Of a DNA stretch of 64,000 nucleotides, positions 18,711 to 27,515 are shown piece after piece; within the stretch, counting starts at the first letter, position 1; each line of letters starts with the position of its first letter. Source of the stretch: Leptospira congkakensis (GTDB taxonomy: Bacteria > Spirochaetota > Leptospiria > Leptospirales > Leptospiraceae). A model generated the notes under the pieces. That model saw only the letters and a list, made by a program, of their open reading frames with translations, did not search any database and was not told the origin of the DNA. A program made the translations under genes and the position numbers. The DNA is taken from positions 59,904-123,903 of the forward strand of contig NZ_RQGQ01000020.1 of NCBI RefSeq assembly GCF_004770265.1, given 5' to 3'.

Positions 18711-20648
18711 ACCAAACTTTTAATAGTCGAATCACCGACAAAAGCAACAACAATCGCTTCTTATTTAGATAAGGATTGGGTTGTTGTTGCTACCAAGGGT
18801 CATATCAAAGACCTTCCGACCAAATCCTATGGGATCGATTTTCAAAATTCATTTGAACCGGAATACGAATGGTTAAAAGGTAAAAAAACTGTTTTTTCCG
18901 CAATCAAAACCAAAGCAAAATTAGCTTCCATCATTTATATTGCTAGTGACCCGGATAGAGAAGGGGAAATCATCGCCAAACATTGTTTTGACGAATTGAT
19001 AAAATTAAAAAAACCAATTTTTCGACTTCGTTTAAAAGAAATCTCTAAAGCAGAAGTTGACCGTCAGATCAAACAAAAATCTGGTTTGGATTTGGCAGAA
19101 ATTGAATCACAAATTGCGAGAAGAATTGTAGATCGGATTTTTGGATTTGAGGTTTCACCTGATTTATGGAAACAATTAAAAATTTCTTCCTTATCGGCAG
19201 GGCGTGTTCAATCCACCGTCTTACATTGGATCTGTGAAAGAGAAAAAGAAATTCAAAACTTTTCCAAAGAAATTTACTACCAATTAAAATTACAAGGATC
19301 TGTTTCTGGCGAGTCCATTATTTTAGACCACCAAACAAAAGATAAATTGGATTCTAAATCGATCCAAAAAGTCCTTGCGGATATAGAAATCCTACCGGAA
19401 CCAAATCGGTTAAAAGAAATCCTATTATCCGAGATCAAAAAGAAAAATATCAAACGAAATCCCCCACCAGCTTTTTCGACAGCAAGTTTACTCGAAACCA
19501 GTTTTCGTGTTTTAGGTTTTGATTCCAAAAGAACAATGAAAATAGCACAAACTCTGTTTGAGGGAAAGTCCATTGGTTCTGGAGAAAGGATAGGTCTTAT
19601 CACTTATATGCGTACGGATAGTACACGTGTATCCGATTCGAAACGAGAGTTAGGAGTTAGTTACTTAAAAAAACATTTTCCTGGTTTGGTTTTGGAAGGA
19701 TCCATCACTCCTAAAAAACAAAAAAAATACTCGCAAGACGCCCATGAAGCTGTGATTCCCATCCGTCCAGAGTATAGTCCTGAGATCATTGGTTCTTATT
19801 TATCAAATGAAGAAAGAAGTTTGTATAGATTGATTTGGGAACGATTTTTGGCATCTTTAATGAAGCCAGAGTTAGGTGAAGAGACTGTATATGAATTCCA
19901 TAAAAACAATCATGTTTTTATCTTTAAAAATGAATTCATTACAGATTCTGGATTTAAGGCCTTTGGAAAAAGAGATCAGAAAAAAAAATCAGAAAAAGTA
20001 AATTGGAAGGTGGGTGACCAGTTCTTATACGAGTCGCACTCTATCGAAGAAAAACAAACGGAACCACCCGTTCGGTACACACAAGGCAAACTAGTACAAA
20101 AGATGGAAGATACAGGAGTGGGGCGGCCATCCACTTATGGAAGTATCATCGAAACCTTAAGGACAAGGAAATACATCGTAGAATATCATAAGTCCATTGG
20201 ACCAACAAGTCTTGGAATGATAGTGGATGATTATCTTTTTCTTAACTTTCAAGAGATGATTGGAGAATCATTCACCAAAGACTTGGAAAACAAGTTAGAC
20301 CAAATCACCGAAGATAAATCATCACGTATCAATCTCATCCAAAATTTTTATGATAGTTTGCTTGGTCTCTTACGTACACCGAGAAAAAAATATACGAGTA
20401 CGGAAAGAAGATATCCCCAAAATAAAGAAGATACTCCTCCGGGTCCTTACACAAAACCCAACCCAAATCGTTCCGCTAAGATAAAAGCCTCTACAACTAG
20501 AATTTCAATCCCCAAAGAGCAGACGAATGCAAAAACTTGTCCTGTTTGCAAAGAAGGTGTTGTGAAAACGAAACTAGGGAAAAAAGGAAAAACCATTTAT
20601 TTCTGCTCGCGTTACCCGCATTGTGACTACATCACCTATGAATCTTAA
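18708..20648 (+). CDS. topA: DNA topoisomerase I, non-canonical AUC start
   Basis: Type IA topoisomerase that relaxes negative supercoils, 646 residues from the inferred start. The frame reads TKLLIVESPTKATTIASYL (TOPRIM strand with catalytic Glu), then SDPDREGEIIAKH (the DxD metal motif) and ERIGLITYMRTDSTRVSD with the active-site tyrosine. A C-terminal zinc finger (CPVCKEG to CSRYPHC) follows. The first ATG in frame (18996) lies after the TOPRIM motifs and cannot be the start. The only reasonable codon is ATC at 18708, preceded by AGGGA. It follows cysK closely and overlaps hemH. Confidence 0.88.
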   Translation: MTKLLIVESPTKATTIASYLDKDWVVVATKGHIKDLPTKSYGIDFQNSFEPEYEWLKGKKTVFSAIKTKAKLASIIYIASDPDREGEIIAKHCFDELIKLKKPIFRLRLKEISKAEVDRQIKQKSGLDLAEIESQIARRIVDRIFGFEVSPDLWKQLKISSLSAGRVQSTVLHWICEREKEIQNFSKEIYYQLKLQGSVSGESIILDHQTKDKLDSKSIQKVLADIEILPEPNRLKEILLSEIKKKNIKRNPPPAFSTASLLETSFRVLGFDSKRTMKIAQTLFEGKSIGSGERIGLITYMRTDSTRVSDSKRELGVSYLKKHFPGLVLEGSITPKKQKKYSQDAHEAVIPIRPEYSPEIIGSYLSNEERSLYRLIWERFLASLMKPELGEETVYEFHKNNHVFIFKNEFITDSGFKAFGKRDQKKKSEKVNWKVGDQFLYESHSIEEKQTEPPVRYTQGKLVQKMEDTGVGRPSTYGSIIETLRTRKYIVEYHKSIGPTSLGMIVDDYLFLNFQEMIGESFTKDLENKLDQITEDKSSRINLIQNFYDSLLGLLRTPRKKYTSTERRYPQNKEDTPPGPYTKPNPNRSAKIKASTTRISIPKEQTNAKTCPVCKEGVVKTKLGKKGKTIYFCSRYPHCDYITYES

Positions 20649-21723
20649 ACAAAAGAAAACTCTCATCCTTGTGAATTTAGGTGGTCCAAGAACCACGGAT
20701 GAAATTGAAGTTTTTTTAACGGATTTATTTACCGATCCTTTTGTTTTCGATTTGCCCTTACCTGAATTTTTGCGATTGCCTTTGGCTCGTTTCATTGCTA
20801 AAAAAAGAACTCCTAAAGTCAAAAAAACTTATGAGTCAATGGGTTTTGGTGGCGGATCCCCACTGGTATCCGAAACTGAAAAACAAGCGAGAACTCTTGA
20901 AAGTATATTGAATCAAAAAACAAATATCGATTGGTCCGTAAAAATAGCGATGACTTGCGGGTATCCACATATCAGAGATCCCGAATTTGGAAAACCAAGT
21001 CCAGACACCATCTATCTTCCGTTATATCCACAATATTCGCGTTCGACAGTTCTTGCCACTCTCCATCATTTGGAAAAAAAATTTCAAGAATGCCCTGTTG
21101 GCAGCGGAGGTTATGTTCCTACATTTGCATTAGATTCAAAGTTCCACCAAATCTCTGCTAGATTTATTTATGAATTCTTTACTGGTGGTTTGCATCCAAA
21201 AGACTTTTTACATTTTCCTAAAAACAATCCAAACACTGATTGGAAAAACTTAGATTTGGTTTTTTCAGCTCATGGGGTTCCCATGAGATTGATTCATAAG
21301 GGAGATCAGTATATGAAAGAAATTGAATCTTCTGTGTTTGGAATTACAACTGAATTAAGAAAATTAGGATTTCTAGGAAAGACACATATCTCTTATCAAA
21401 GTAAGGTGGGGCCAGCCAAGTGGACCGAACCAAGTTCTTTAACCATGATTGAAGCTTTAGCAAAAGAAGGAAAATCCATCGCGGTTTATCCCATTAGTTT
21501 TGTGAGTGATCATTTGGAAACTTTGGAAGAGATTGGAGAACAATTCAAAGATCTCGCAATGGAGTCAGGTGCTAAAACATTTATACGAGTTCCCGCTTTT
21601 GGAACTTACCTTCCGTTTATGGAGTATCTTTCTGAAAAAGTGTTACTCGTTGATGGTCAGATCCGCCAGTGTATGTGTAAGGAAATGGGTGGGGAATCAC
21701 TCACCTCTTGTCGATTCAAATAA
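20638..21723 (+). CDS. hemH: Ferrochelatase
   Basis: Inserts Fe2+ into protoporphyrin IX, the last step of haem synthesis. It is 361 residues from the ATG at 20638, which overlaps the topA end by 11 bases; a GTG at 20623 is possible. The catalytic His is in VFSAHGVPMRLI and the conserved Glu in SFVSDHLETLEE. LVNLGGPRTTDEIE opens the protein. The tail RQCMCKEMGGESLTSCRFK has three cysteines, as in ferrochelatases with a [2Fe-2S] cluster. Its 3' end overlaps the convergent hemG by 27 bases. Confidence 0.93.
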   Translation: MNLKQKKTLILVNLGGPRTTDEIEVFLTDLFTDPFVFDLPLPEFLRLPLARFIAKKRTPKVKKTYESMGFGGGSPLVSETEKQARTLESILNQKTNIDWSVKIAMTCGYPHIRDPEFGKPSPDTIYLPLYPQYSRSTVLATLHHLEKKFQECPVGSGGYVPTFALDSKFHQISARFIYEFFTGGLHPKDFLHFPKNNPNTDWKNLDLVFSAHGVPMRLIHKGDQYMKEIESSVFGITTELRKLGFLGKTHISYQSKVGPAKWTEPSSLTMIEALAKEGKSIAVYPISFVSDHLETLEEIGEQFKDLAMESGAKTFIRVPAFGTYLPFMEYLSEKVLLVDGQIRQCMCKEMGGESLTSCRFK

Positions 21724-22908
21724 AGACCTAAGCCCAATTCCCTTTCTATAATTTCCGTAAAAACGGATATCGATTCCGCGAGAGATCCACTCTGATTCTA
21801 AAACATCCAATCTTTGGTTGAAGATAAATAATTTTCGATCATAGGCCGGAAACACTCCACTCCAAGAGGTAATGTAAACGGCTACAGATGGATCTGATTT
21901 TTTTGTCACCAATTCCCTATCTTTTTCGAGAATGGATTCCCAAGTCTCTCCATTATTTTCTTTAGCCGTTTCTGGATAAATCCAAGTTTCTGAATGAAGT
22001 CCTTCTTTGGCTCTTTCGGAAAAAATATCGGAATTGGATAAAACGCCGAGGGCCTGAATCCCTTCGTTTTTTGCAAAAAGGATTCCGAAACATGGCTTCG
22101 TTGTTAGTTGGTCTTTCCCAAAACGAGTGATTGTGGTGATGGAAAGTAAATTGGGAACTTCATAAGTTTGAATTTTATTTCCGAGTAGAGGAATTAGTTT
22201 TTTTAATGAAATACAAAATCTAATTTTGCTTTTTAGTTTTAAAATTTCATCCATTGATTCAAATCGGAAGTTGGTTTTGATTTGAATTTTTGATTCTAAA
22301 TATGTAACTAAGTGACTTACCAAATCACCCATTCCATTGGGAAAGGATACGGTTCCGTAAGATTTTTTACCGCTTTTTTTCATTTCCTCCAAAATGGTTT
22401 TTGATCCAGTTCCTTCCCATTTGGAAAAAATAGATTCTGCTTGCAGTGCCTCTAACCTCGTTCCATAAATCCCACCTATTGCTGGTTCAATGATGTTTTT
22501 TGTTACGGAAGATCCAAACATATTGGTTGCCCAAGTTTCCAAATTCTGATTGGTTTCGAATTTTATTTTTTTAAATGCAATGGTAAAAAGTAGTTTTATG
22601 CCTGTTAGTATTGAGATGGGAAATCTGGAAAGTTTTCTGTTTACCCAAAAGTATCTTCTTTTGGTAGCTTTGTTGGGAAAGAGTGGTGTGAGACCAATAT
22701 CCGCCAACATGGATTTCATTTCATCAGTCAATAAAACACCATTGGCGGCTTGTTCCACAAGTCCTTCTGGAACTTGGTTGGTTCCAATCACTCCACCTAG
22801 TTTTTCGGAATGTTCATATAAAGTTACAGAATCACCTCGTTTGCAGTGGTGGTAGGCGAGAAATAAACCTGTGATTCCTCCACCAAGGATATGAACTTCT
22901 TCACTCAT
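21697..22908 (-). CDS. hemG: Protoporphyrinogen oxidase (FAD-dependent, HemY-type)
   Basis: Oxidises protoporphyrinogen IX to protoporphyrin IX. It is a 403-residue flavoprotein with the N-terminal FAD motif ILGGGITGLFLAYHHCKRG, then LYEHSEKLGGVIGT, and the family's EPAIGGIYGTRLEAL segment. It is somewhat shorter than typical members (about 450-480). It is the last gene of the haem operon and overlaps hemN by four bases. Bacterial naming varies (hemG, hemY, pgoX); the sequence is the FAD type, not the FMN HemG of E. coli. Confidence 0.85.
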   Translation of the reverse strand: MSEEVHILGGGITGLFLAYHHCKRGDSVTLYEHSEKLGGVIGTNQVPEGLVEQAANGVLLTDEMKSMLADIGLTPLFPNKATKRRYFWVNRKLSRFPISILTGIKLLFTIAFKKIKFETNQNLETWATNMFGSSVTKNIIEPAIGGIYGTRLEALQAESIFSKWEGTGSKTILEEMKKSGKKSYGTVSFPNGMGDLVSHLVTYLESKIQIKTNFRFESMDEILKLKSKIRFCISLKKLIPLLGNKIQTYEVPNLLSITTITRFGKDQLTTKPCFGILFAKNEGIQALGVLSNSDIFSERAKEGLHSETWIYPETAKENNGETWESILEKDRELVTKKSDPSVAVYITSWSGVFPAYDRKLFIFNQRLDVLESEWISRGIDIRFYGNYRKGIGLRSLFESTRGE

Positions 22909-24245
22909 ATGGCTTTGGAAAAAACTGGTTTTGTTGGTTGGCTTAGTTGTAATTTTTCATCGAAGGCCATCGCGACAATTCGTAAGAATGGTTTTCCTTT
23001 TTCTGTGACGCTGAGTGAATTTTCCTGCCATTGGATCAATTTGTCAGATTCCATTTCTTGTAAAAAATCGGTTACATGAGATTTCATCTCACTCGGAACA
23101 TTGACCTTCCAAGATGTCATTAGATCTAAAATTAATTGTTTTCGAATTTGATCCGAAGGATTTAGTTTGTGTCCTCGAAGGATGGGAATGATTCCCTCTA
23201 AAATCGATTTTCGATACTTCATTTCTAGTTTTTGGTTTTGAAAAAATAGATTGGGTGTTTCTGAAATAGAGGAAGATCCAAGTCCTAACATTACATCCGT
23301 TTTGGATTCACTATAACCCATAAAATTTCTATGAAGTTTGTTTGTATTAAATGCTTTCCAAAGTTTATCATGAGGAAGAGCGAAATGATCCATACCAATT
23401 TCTCTATAACCAGCATTTTCCAGTAACGATCTACCAATTTCGTATAATTCTCGTTTTACGGAAGGATCAGGTAAGTCCTTTTCTGTGAATAATCTATGGG
23501 AAGCTTTGATCCAAGGTACATGAGCATAGGAATAAAATGCGATGCGGTCTGGACGAAGGGCCAAAGTTTTTTCAATAGAATATTTTATGGAATCCAAAGT
23601 TTGTTTGGGTAATCCATAGATAAGATCAAAATTGATGGAATCAAATCCGAGTGCTCTTGCTTCTAGAGTGATGTTTTCTGTGAGTTCAAAAGATTGGATC
23701 CGGTTGACTAATCTTTGGACTTCCGGATCAAAATCTTGAACACCAAGACTAATCCTTCTAAATCCTAATTTTTGCAAAAGTTTGAGTTGGGATATTCGGG
23801 TTCTTCTTGGATCCACTTCTATGGAATATTGGGGATCGTCTGTCGGATTTAATTTGTTTAATATAAATTCTATAGTGGATTGTAAGTTGTAATCAGATAA
23901 ATAGGTTGGGCTTCCACCACCTAAGTGAAGTTCGCTTAAATGTTTTCCATTTAAACTTGATACTTTTTCTGAATACAATTGGAGCTCGTTTTTTAAAGCC
24001 GTAACATAAGGTTCTTCTACCGTATGATTTTTTGTGATCGAAGTGTTACAGCCACAAAACGTACATAGTGTCTCGCAAAAAGGGATATGGAGATAAATTG
24101 CTAATTTGGAATCTTTTGGCGAAAGGTATGTTTCTAATGATTGGATACATTCTTCCAAACTAGGTGAGTCTGTCCAATAAGGAACGGTTGGATAACTTGT
24201 ATATCTTGGGGCAGGTGTATCGTATTTTTCGAGTAGATGTTTCAT
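22905..24245 (-). CDS. hemN: Oxygen-independent coproporphyrinogen III oxidase
   Basis: Radical SAM enzyme of 446 residues that decarboxylates coproporphyrinogen III to protoporphyrinogen IX. The cluster motif is PFCETLCTFCGCN, the C-x3-C-x2-C-x-C pattern of true HemN rather than HemW. HLGGGSPTYLS and EVDPRRTRISQL are also typical, as is the C-terminal HemN domain with MGYSESKTDVMLGLGSSSIS. It overlaps hemE and hemG by four bases each. No oxygen-dependent HemF is seen in the window. Confidence 0.93.
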   Translation of the reverse strand: MKHLLEKYDTPAPRYTSYPTVPYWTDSPSLEECIQSLETYLSPKDSKLAIYLHIPFCETLCTFCGCNTSITKNHTVEEPYVTALKNELQLYSEKVSSLNGKHLSELHLGGGSPTYLSDYNLQSTIEFILNKLNPTDDPQYSIEVDPRRTRISQLKLLQKLGFRRISLGVQDFDPEVQRLVNRIQSFELTENITLEARALGFDSINFDLIYGLPKQTLDSIKYSIEKTLALRPDRIAFYSYAHVPWIKASHRLFTEKDLPDPSVKRELYEIGRSLLENAGYREIGMDHFALPHDKLWKAFNTNKLHRNFMGYSESKTDVMLGLGSSSISETPNLFFQNQKLEMKYRKSILEGIIPILRGHKLNPSDQIRKQLILDLMTSWKVNVPSEMKSHVTDFLQEMESDKLIQWQENSLSVTEKGKPFLRIVAMAFDEKLQLSQPTKPVFSKAI

Positions 24246-25285
24246 TCGCTGAATGCCTTCCTTGTTTCATCAATCAGAAGGTGAACCGAACTTTCAGGAG
24301 TGAACTGTAACACCCCATGTCCAAGGCCAGCAACCCATCCTTTTCTTTCTTCTGGATTTAGATCTTTAATGGGTAGTAGGTATTCTCTAATTTTTTCTTT
24401 GAGTGTTCCGGGATCAGCAAATAGGAGTTCCTGATCAAAATTTCCTTGGATGAATCCTTTCCCACCGAAGTTCTTTAGTGTTTCTTGAATGGAAAACCTA
24501 TGATCAACTCCAAAACCAGCAAGGTTTGGAATTTGATGGATCTGTTTCACTTGTTCTTCCGTAGAAGTTTTAGCATAATAACCAATTTGATTCGGGAAAA
24601 GTTTTGTCAGTTCATTCATTGGTTTTGCGACATACCGATGGAAATTGTAAGGATCTAACATTCCAGCAGCCGTGTCAAAAATCATAACCACTTCTGCGCC
24701 GCCTTGCAGCTGTAATTCTATGTTTTGTTTCAATAGAGGAACAAGAATTGAATAGAATTTATCTACGAAGTTTTGATTGGTTTTGATAAAGGATAAGTTT
24801 CCATCATGTTTCCCAATACTTGCGTAGGTCATAAGAGTAAAAGGGCCACCAACAAATCCGATGAGTGAAACATCTTTTGGTAAAACTTCTCGGGTTCGAA
24901 GGACTGCATCCCTTTGGAATTTAAGTCCCTCGATAGCTTCTTCACTTGATTTTAATTTAAGAAGATCTTTTTCAGAGGTGAGTGAAAAAGAAAGTTTAGG
25001 GCCAGGGTCGTAAGTTAGGCCCATACCCAAGGCTTCTAAAGGAAAAAGTAGATCTGAGAATAAAATACTCACATCAAAGCCAAATTCTTTGACAGGTCCA
25101 AGTGCGACTTCTGCAGCCAGTTCCGGTTGTTTACAAAGTTCCATAAAACTATAGGTTTCTTTGAGTTTGCGATAGTGCGAATGGTATCTGCCGGCTTGGC
25201 GCATAAACCAGATCGGTGGAATGTTTTGGGGAATTAAATTGAGAGCGTTGGAAAATCTTTCATTTCTAAACTGAGTGGTAATCAT
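24242..25285 (-). CDS. hemE: Uroporphyrinogen decarboxylase
   Basis: Converts uroporphyrinogen III to coproporphyrinogen III. It is 347 residues, the family length. It shows the N-terminal signature PPIWFMRQAGRY, the catalytic Asp in VSILFSDLLFPLEALGM, and FVGGPFTLMTYAS. It lies between hemL and hemN, sharing one base with hemL's stop region. Confidence 0.95.
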   Translation of the reverse strand: MITTQFRNERFSNALNLIPQNIPPIWFMRQAGRYHSHYRKLKETYSFMELCKQPELAAEVALGPVKEFGFDVSILFSDLLFPLEALGMGLTYDPGPKLSFSLTSEKDLLKLKSSEEAIEGLKFQRDAVLRTREVLPKDVSLIGFVGGPFTLMTYASIGKHDGNLSFIKTNQNFVDKFYSILVPLLKQNIELQLQGGAEVVMIFDTAAGMLDPYNFHRYVAKPMNELTKLFPNQIGYYAKTSTEEQVKQIHQIPNLAGFGVDHRFSIQETLKNFGGKGFIQGNFDQELLFADPGTLKEKIREYLLPIKDLNPEERKGWVAGLGHGVLQFTPESSVHLLIDETRKAFSE

Positions 25286-26565
25286 TATTTATCCTTTAAC
25301 GCCTGTTTTGTTTTGTTTAAGGTGTCTTCTATGACTTCATCACTATGAGCTGTGGATAAAAATCCAACTTCATAACCACTTGGTGCTAGATAAACGCCCT
25401 TGTTTAAGAGTTTGTGAAAAAACGATGCAAAGTTTGCTTTATGATCACTCGGGATATTTGTAATGCTTCGAACAGGTTCTTTTGTTTTTCCTTTCAGCCA
25501 AAATAGACTTCCAAATGTAACCGCTTCCCAATTAGAATCTCCCGACTCTACAAGAAGTTTTAGTATACCTGAGGTTAGTTTTTTTGTTTTGGATTCGAGT
25601 TCAGGGTAAGGGTTTTCATTCCACGCTTTAGTTAATGTTTTGAGACCTGCACGCATCCCTATCGGGTTTGCCGATAAGGTCCCTGCTTGGTAAACTGGAC
25701 CGCTCGGTGCGACCAAGTCCATAAGTTCTTTTTTACCGGCATAGGCTCCCACAGGAAATCCACCACCAATGATTTTTCCGTAACAAACAAGGTCAGGAAC
25801 AATTCCTGTAAGACCAGCCATACCTTGGAAAGAAACTCTAAATCCTGAAATAACTTCATCAAACAAAAGTAATGCGCCGTATTTGGTTGTGAGTTCTCTA
25901 CATTTATTTAAGAAATCGGTTCTTTGCGGAAGAAGTCCATAGTTTGCTGGAATTGGTTCGATCACAAGGCAAGCGATGTCTTTTCCATGTTCCCTGAATA
26001 AATTTTCTAATGCGATTTCATCATCTAACGGAAGTACGAGGGTATTTTGAATGATTTCTGGTCCAATGCCTTTACTATCACTGGAGCTAAGTCCAGCAAG
26101 ACCAGATCCAGATTTGACAAGTAACTGATCTAAGTGGCCATGATAACATCCGTCAAATTTTAAAATTTTACTTCTGCCTGTTGCGGCTCTTGCAACACGT
26201 AGAGCACTCATCACCGCTTCTGTTCCTGAGTTGACAAAACGAATTTTTTCTACCCAAGGGATACGACTGGTTATGAATTCAGCCAACTCTAATGAGTAAG
26301 GTTCACAAGCTCCAAAAGACCAAGCTTTTCGAACAGTTTCTTCTACAACCTCTTGGATTTCTGGATGCCTATGTCCAAAAAGGAGTGGGCCGAAGCTCAA
26401 ACAATAATCAATGTATTCCTTACCTTCAACTGACTTTAAATAGGCGCCGCTTGCTTCTGTAAAAAAAACAGGTGTTCCTCCAACGGAGGCGAAAGAACGT
26501 ACGGGGCTATGGACACCACCGGGAACTACGTCTTTTGACCTTTGAAATAATTCTTCTGAATTCAT
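25285..26565 (-). CDS. hemL: Glutamate-1-semialdehyde 2,1-aminomutase
   Basis: PLP enzyme of the C5 pathway that makes 5-aminolevulinate. It is 426 residues from the ATG at 26565. It starts [20 protein letters not shown], and has [10 protein letters not shown], the cofactor aspartate in [11 protein letters not shown] and the PLP lysine in [15 protein letters not shown]. The chosen ATG overlaps the hemB stop by four bases (ATGA), matching the other junctions. A longer in-frame extension to 26640 reads through hemB sequence and is unlikely. Confidence 0.95.
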   Translation of the reverse strand: MNSEELFQRSKDVVPGGVHSPVRSFASVGGTPVFFTEASGAYLKSVEGKEYIDYCLSFGPLLFGHRHPEIQEVVEETVRKAWSFGACEPYSLELAEFITSRIPWVEKIRFVNSGTEAVMSALRVARAATGRSKILKFDGCYHGHLDQLLVKSGSGLAGLSSSDSKGIGPEIIQNTLVLPLDDEIALENLFREHGKDIACLVIEPIPANYGLLPQRTDFLNKCRELTTKYGALLLFDEVISGFRVSFQGMAGLTGIVPDLVCYGKIIGGGFPVGAYAGKKELMDLVAPSGPVYQAGTLSANPIGMRAGLKTLTKAWNENPYPELESKTKKLTSGILKLLVESGDSNWEAVTFGSLFWLKGKTKEPVRSITNIPSDHKANFASFFHKLLNKGVYLAPSGYEVGFLSTAHSDEVIEDTLNKTKQALKDK

Positions 26566-27515
26566 GAATACAACCTTTGTGCAAGTCTTGCACCATAAGT
26601 AATTAAATAGGAAGACCCAGCCCTTCGGAACACATCCCAAGTTTCCTTTAGTCCTTCTTCAAAATTTAGGAATCCCTCCTTAGCTAAATAAACAAGACTA
26701 GCATACTCGCCACTGACTTGGTAAGCACCAGTCGGTAGTCCTGTTTTTTCTTTGATAGGACCAATGAGATCAATTGCAGTCATACCAGGTTTTACCATGA
26801 GTAAGTCTGCCCCTTCTTCTTTGTCTCTAATGGATGTGTGGATGGCAGTATCACGATCACGAACATCAAGTTGATACCCACTTCTATCTCCAAACTGAGG
26901 GGAAGAGTCGGCGGCACCACGAAACGGGCCATAAAAGTTACTTTTGAATTTTGTCGAATAACTCATGATAGGTGTCATTGTGTGGCCATTGGCATCCAAA
27001 ATTTTTCGATGAGAACCAACACGACCATCCATCATATCACTGGGTGCAATTCCGTCAGCACCAGCATCTGCATAAATGAGAGCAAGATCCGATAGCCGTT
27101 TTAAAGTTAACTCAAGGTTTATAGTTCCTGATTTATGGAAATGACAACAATGCCCTGTGGTTGTCACCGAACAGATGCAAGTATCTAACCAAAGGAACAT
27201 GTTAGGGAATGTCTTTTTTATTTTGCTGATATTCGAATTGTAAAATTCTTTTGGAAAACTTGTATCCGATTTATCTTTCGGAACCATAAATAATAAAAAT
27301 TGAGAAACACCTGCATTGATATCAGATTCTATTTGGTGTAAAATCGATTGGTCCGTGTCGCGAAAAACTCCGGGTAAACCTTTGATTGGTTCTTTTTCAT
27401 CTATTCCTTCTGCAAGAAAAAGTGGTTGGATCATCTTATTTACATTTAAGGAGCCAGTTTCTCCTAGGTTTCTTAGATATTGGCTGGAACGTAATCGAAG
27501 TGTTTGTTTTTTCAT
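26562..27515 (-). CDS. hemB: Delta-aminolevulinic acid dehydratase (porphobilinogen synthase)
   Basis: Condenses two 5-aminolevulinates into porphobilinogen. It is 317 residues from the ATG at 27515, which overlaps the hemCD stop by four bases. The Schiff-base lysine is in [12 protein letters not shown] and the second lysine in [30 protein letters not shown] corresponds to the zinc-binding cysteine loop, so it is probably a Zn enzyme, with a divergent loop. An upstream ATG at 27539 would add eight residues. Confidence 0.93.
   Translation of the reverse strand: MKKQTLRLRSSQYLRNLGETGSLNVNKMIQPLFLAEGIDEKEPIKGLPGVFRDTDQSILHQIESDINAGVSQFLLFMVPKDKSDTSFPKEFYNSNISKIKKTFPNMFLWLDTCICSVTTTGHCCHFHKSGTINLELTLKRLSDLALIYADAGADGIAPSDMMDGRVGSHRKILDANGHTMTPIMSYSTKFKSNFYGPFRGAADSSPQFGDRSGYQLDVRDRDTAIHTSIRDKEEGADLLMVKPGMTAIDLIGPIKEKTGLPTGAYQVSGEYASLVYLAKEGFLNFEEGLKETWDVFRRAGSSYLITYGARLAQRLYS

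Noticed and set aside
18680..18720. Frameshift or assembly error at the cysK-topA junction
   Set aside because: Both flanking proteins are intact and a ribosome site fits the ATC; an error cannot be excluded but is not needed.
18996..20648. topA starting at the first ATG
   Set aside because: This would remove the TOPRIM glutamate and DxD motifs, which are encoded in frame just upstream and are essential.
25285..26640. A hemL start at 26640
   Set aside because: The extra residues come from hemB in another frame. ATG 26565 gives the four-base overlap seen at other junctions.
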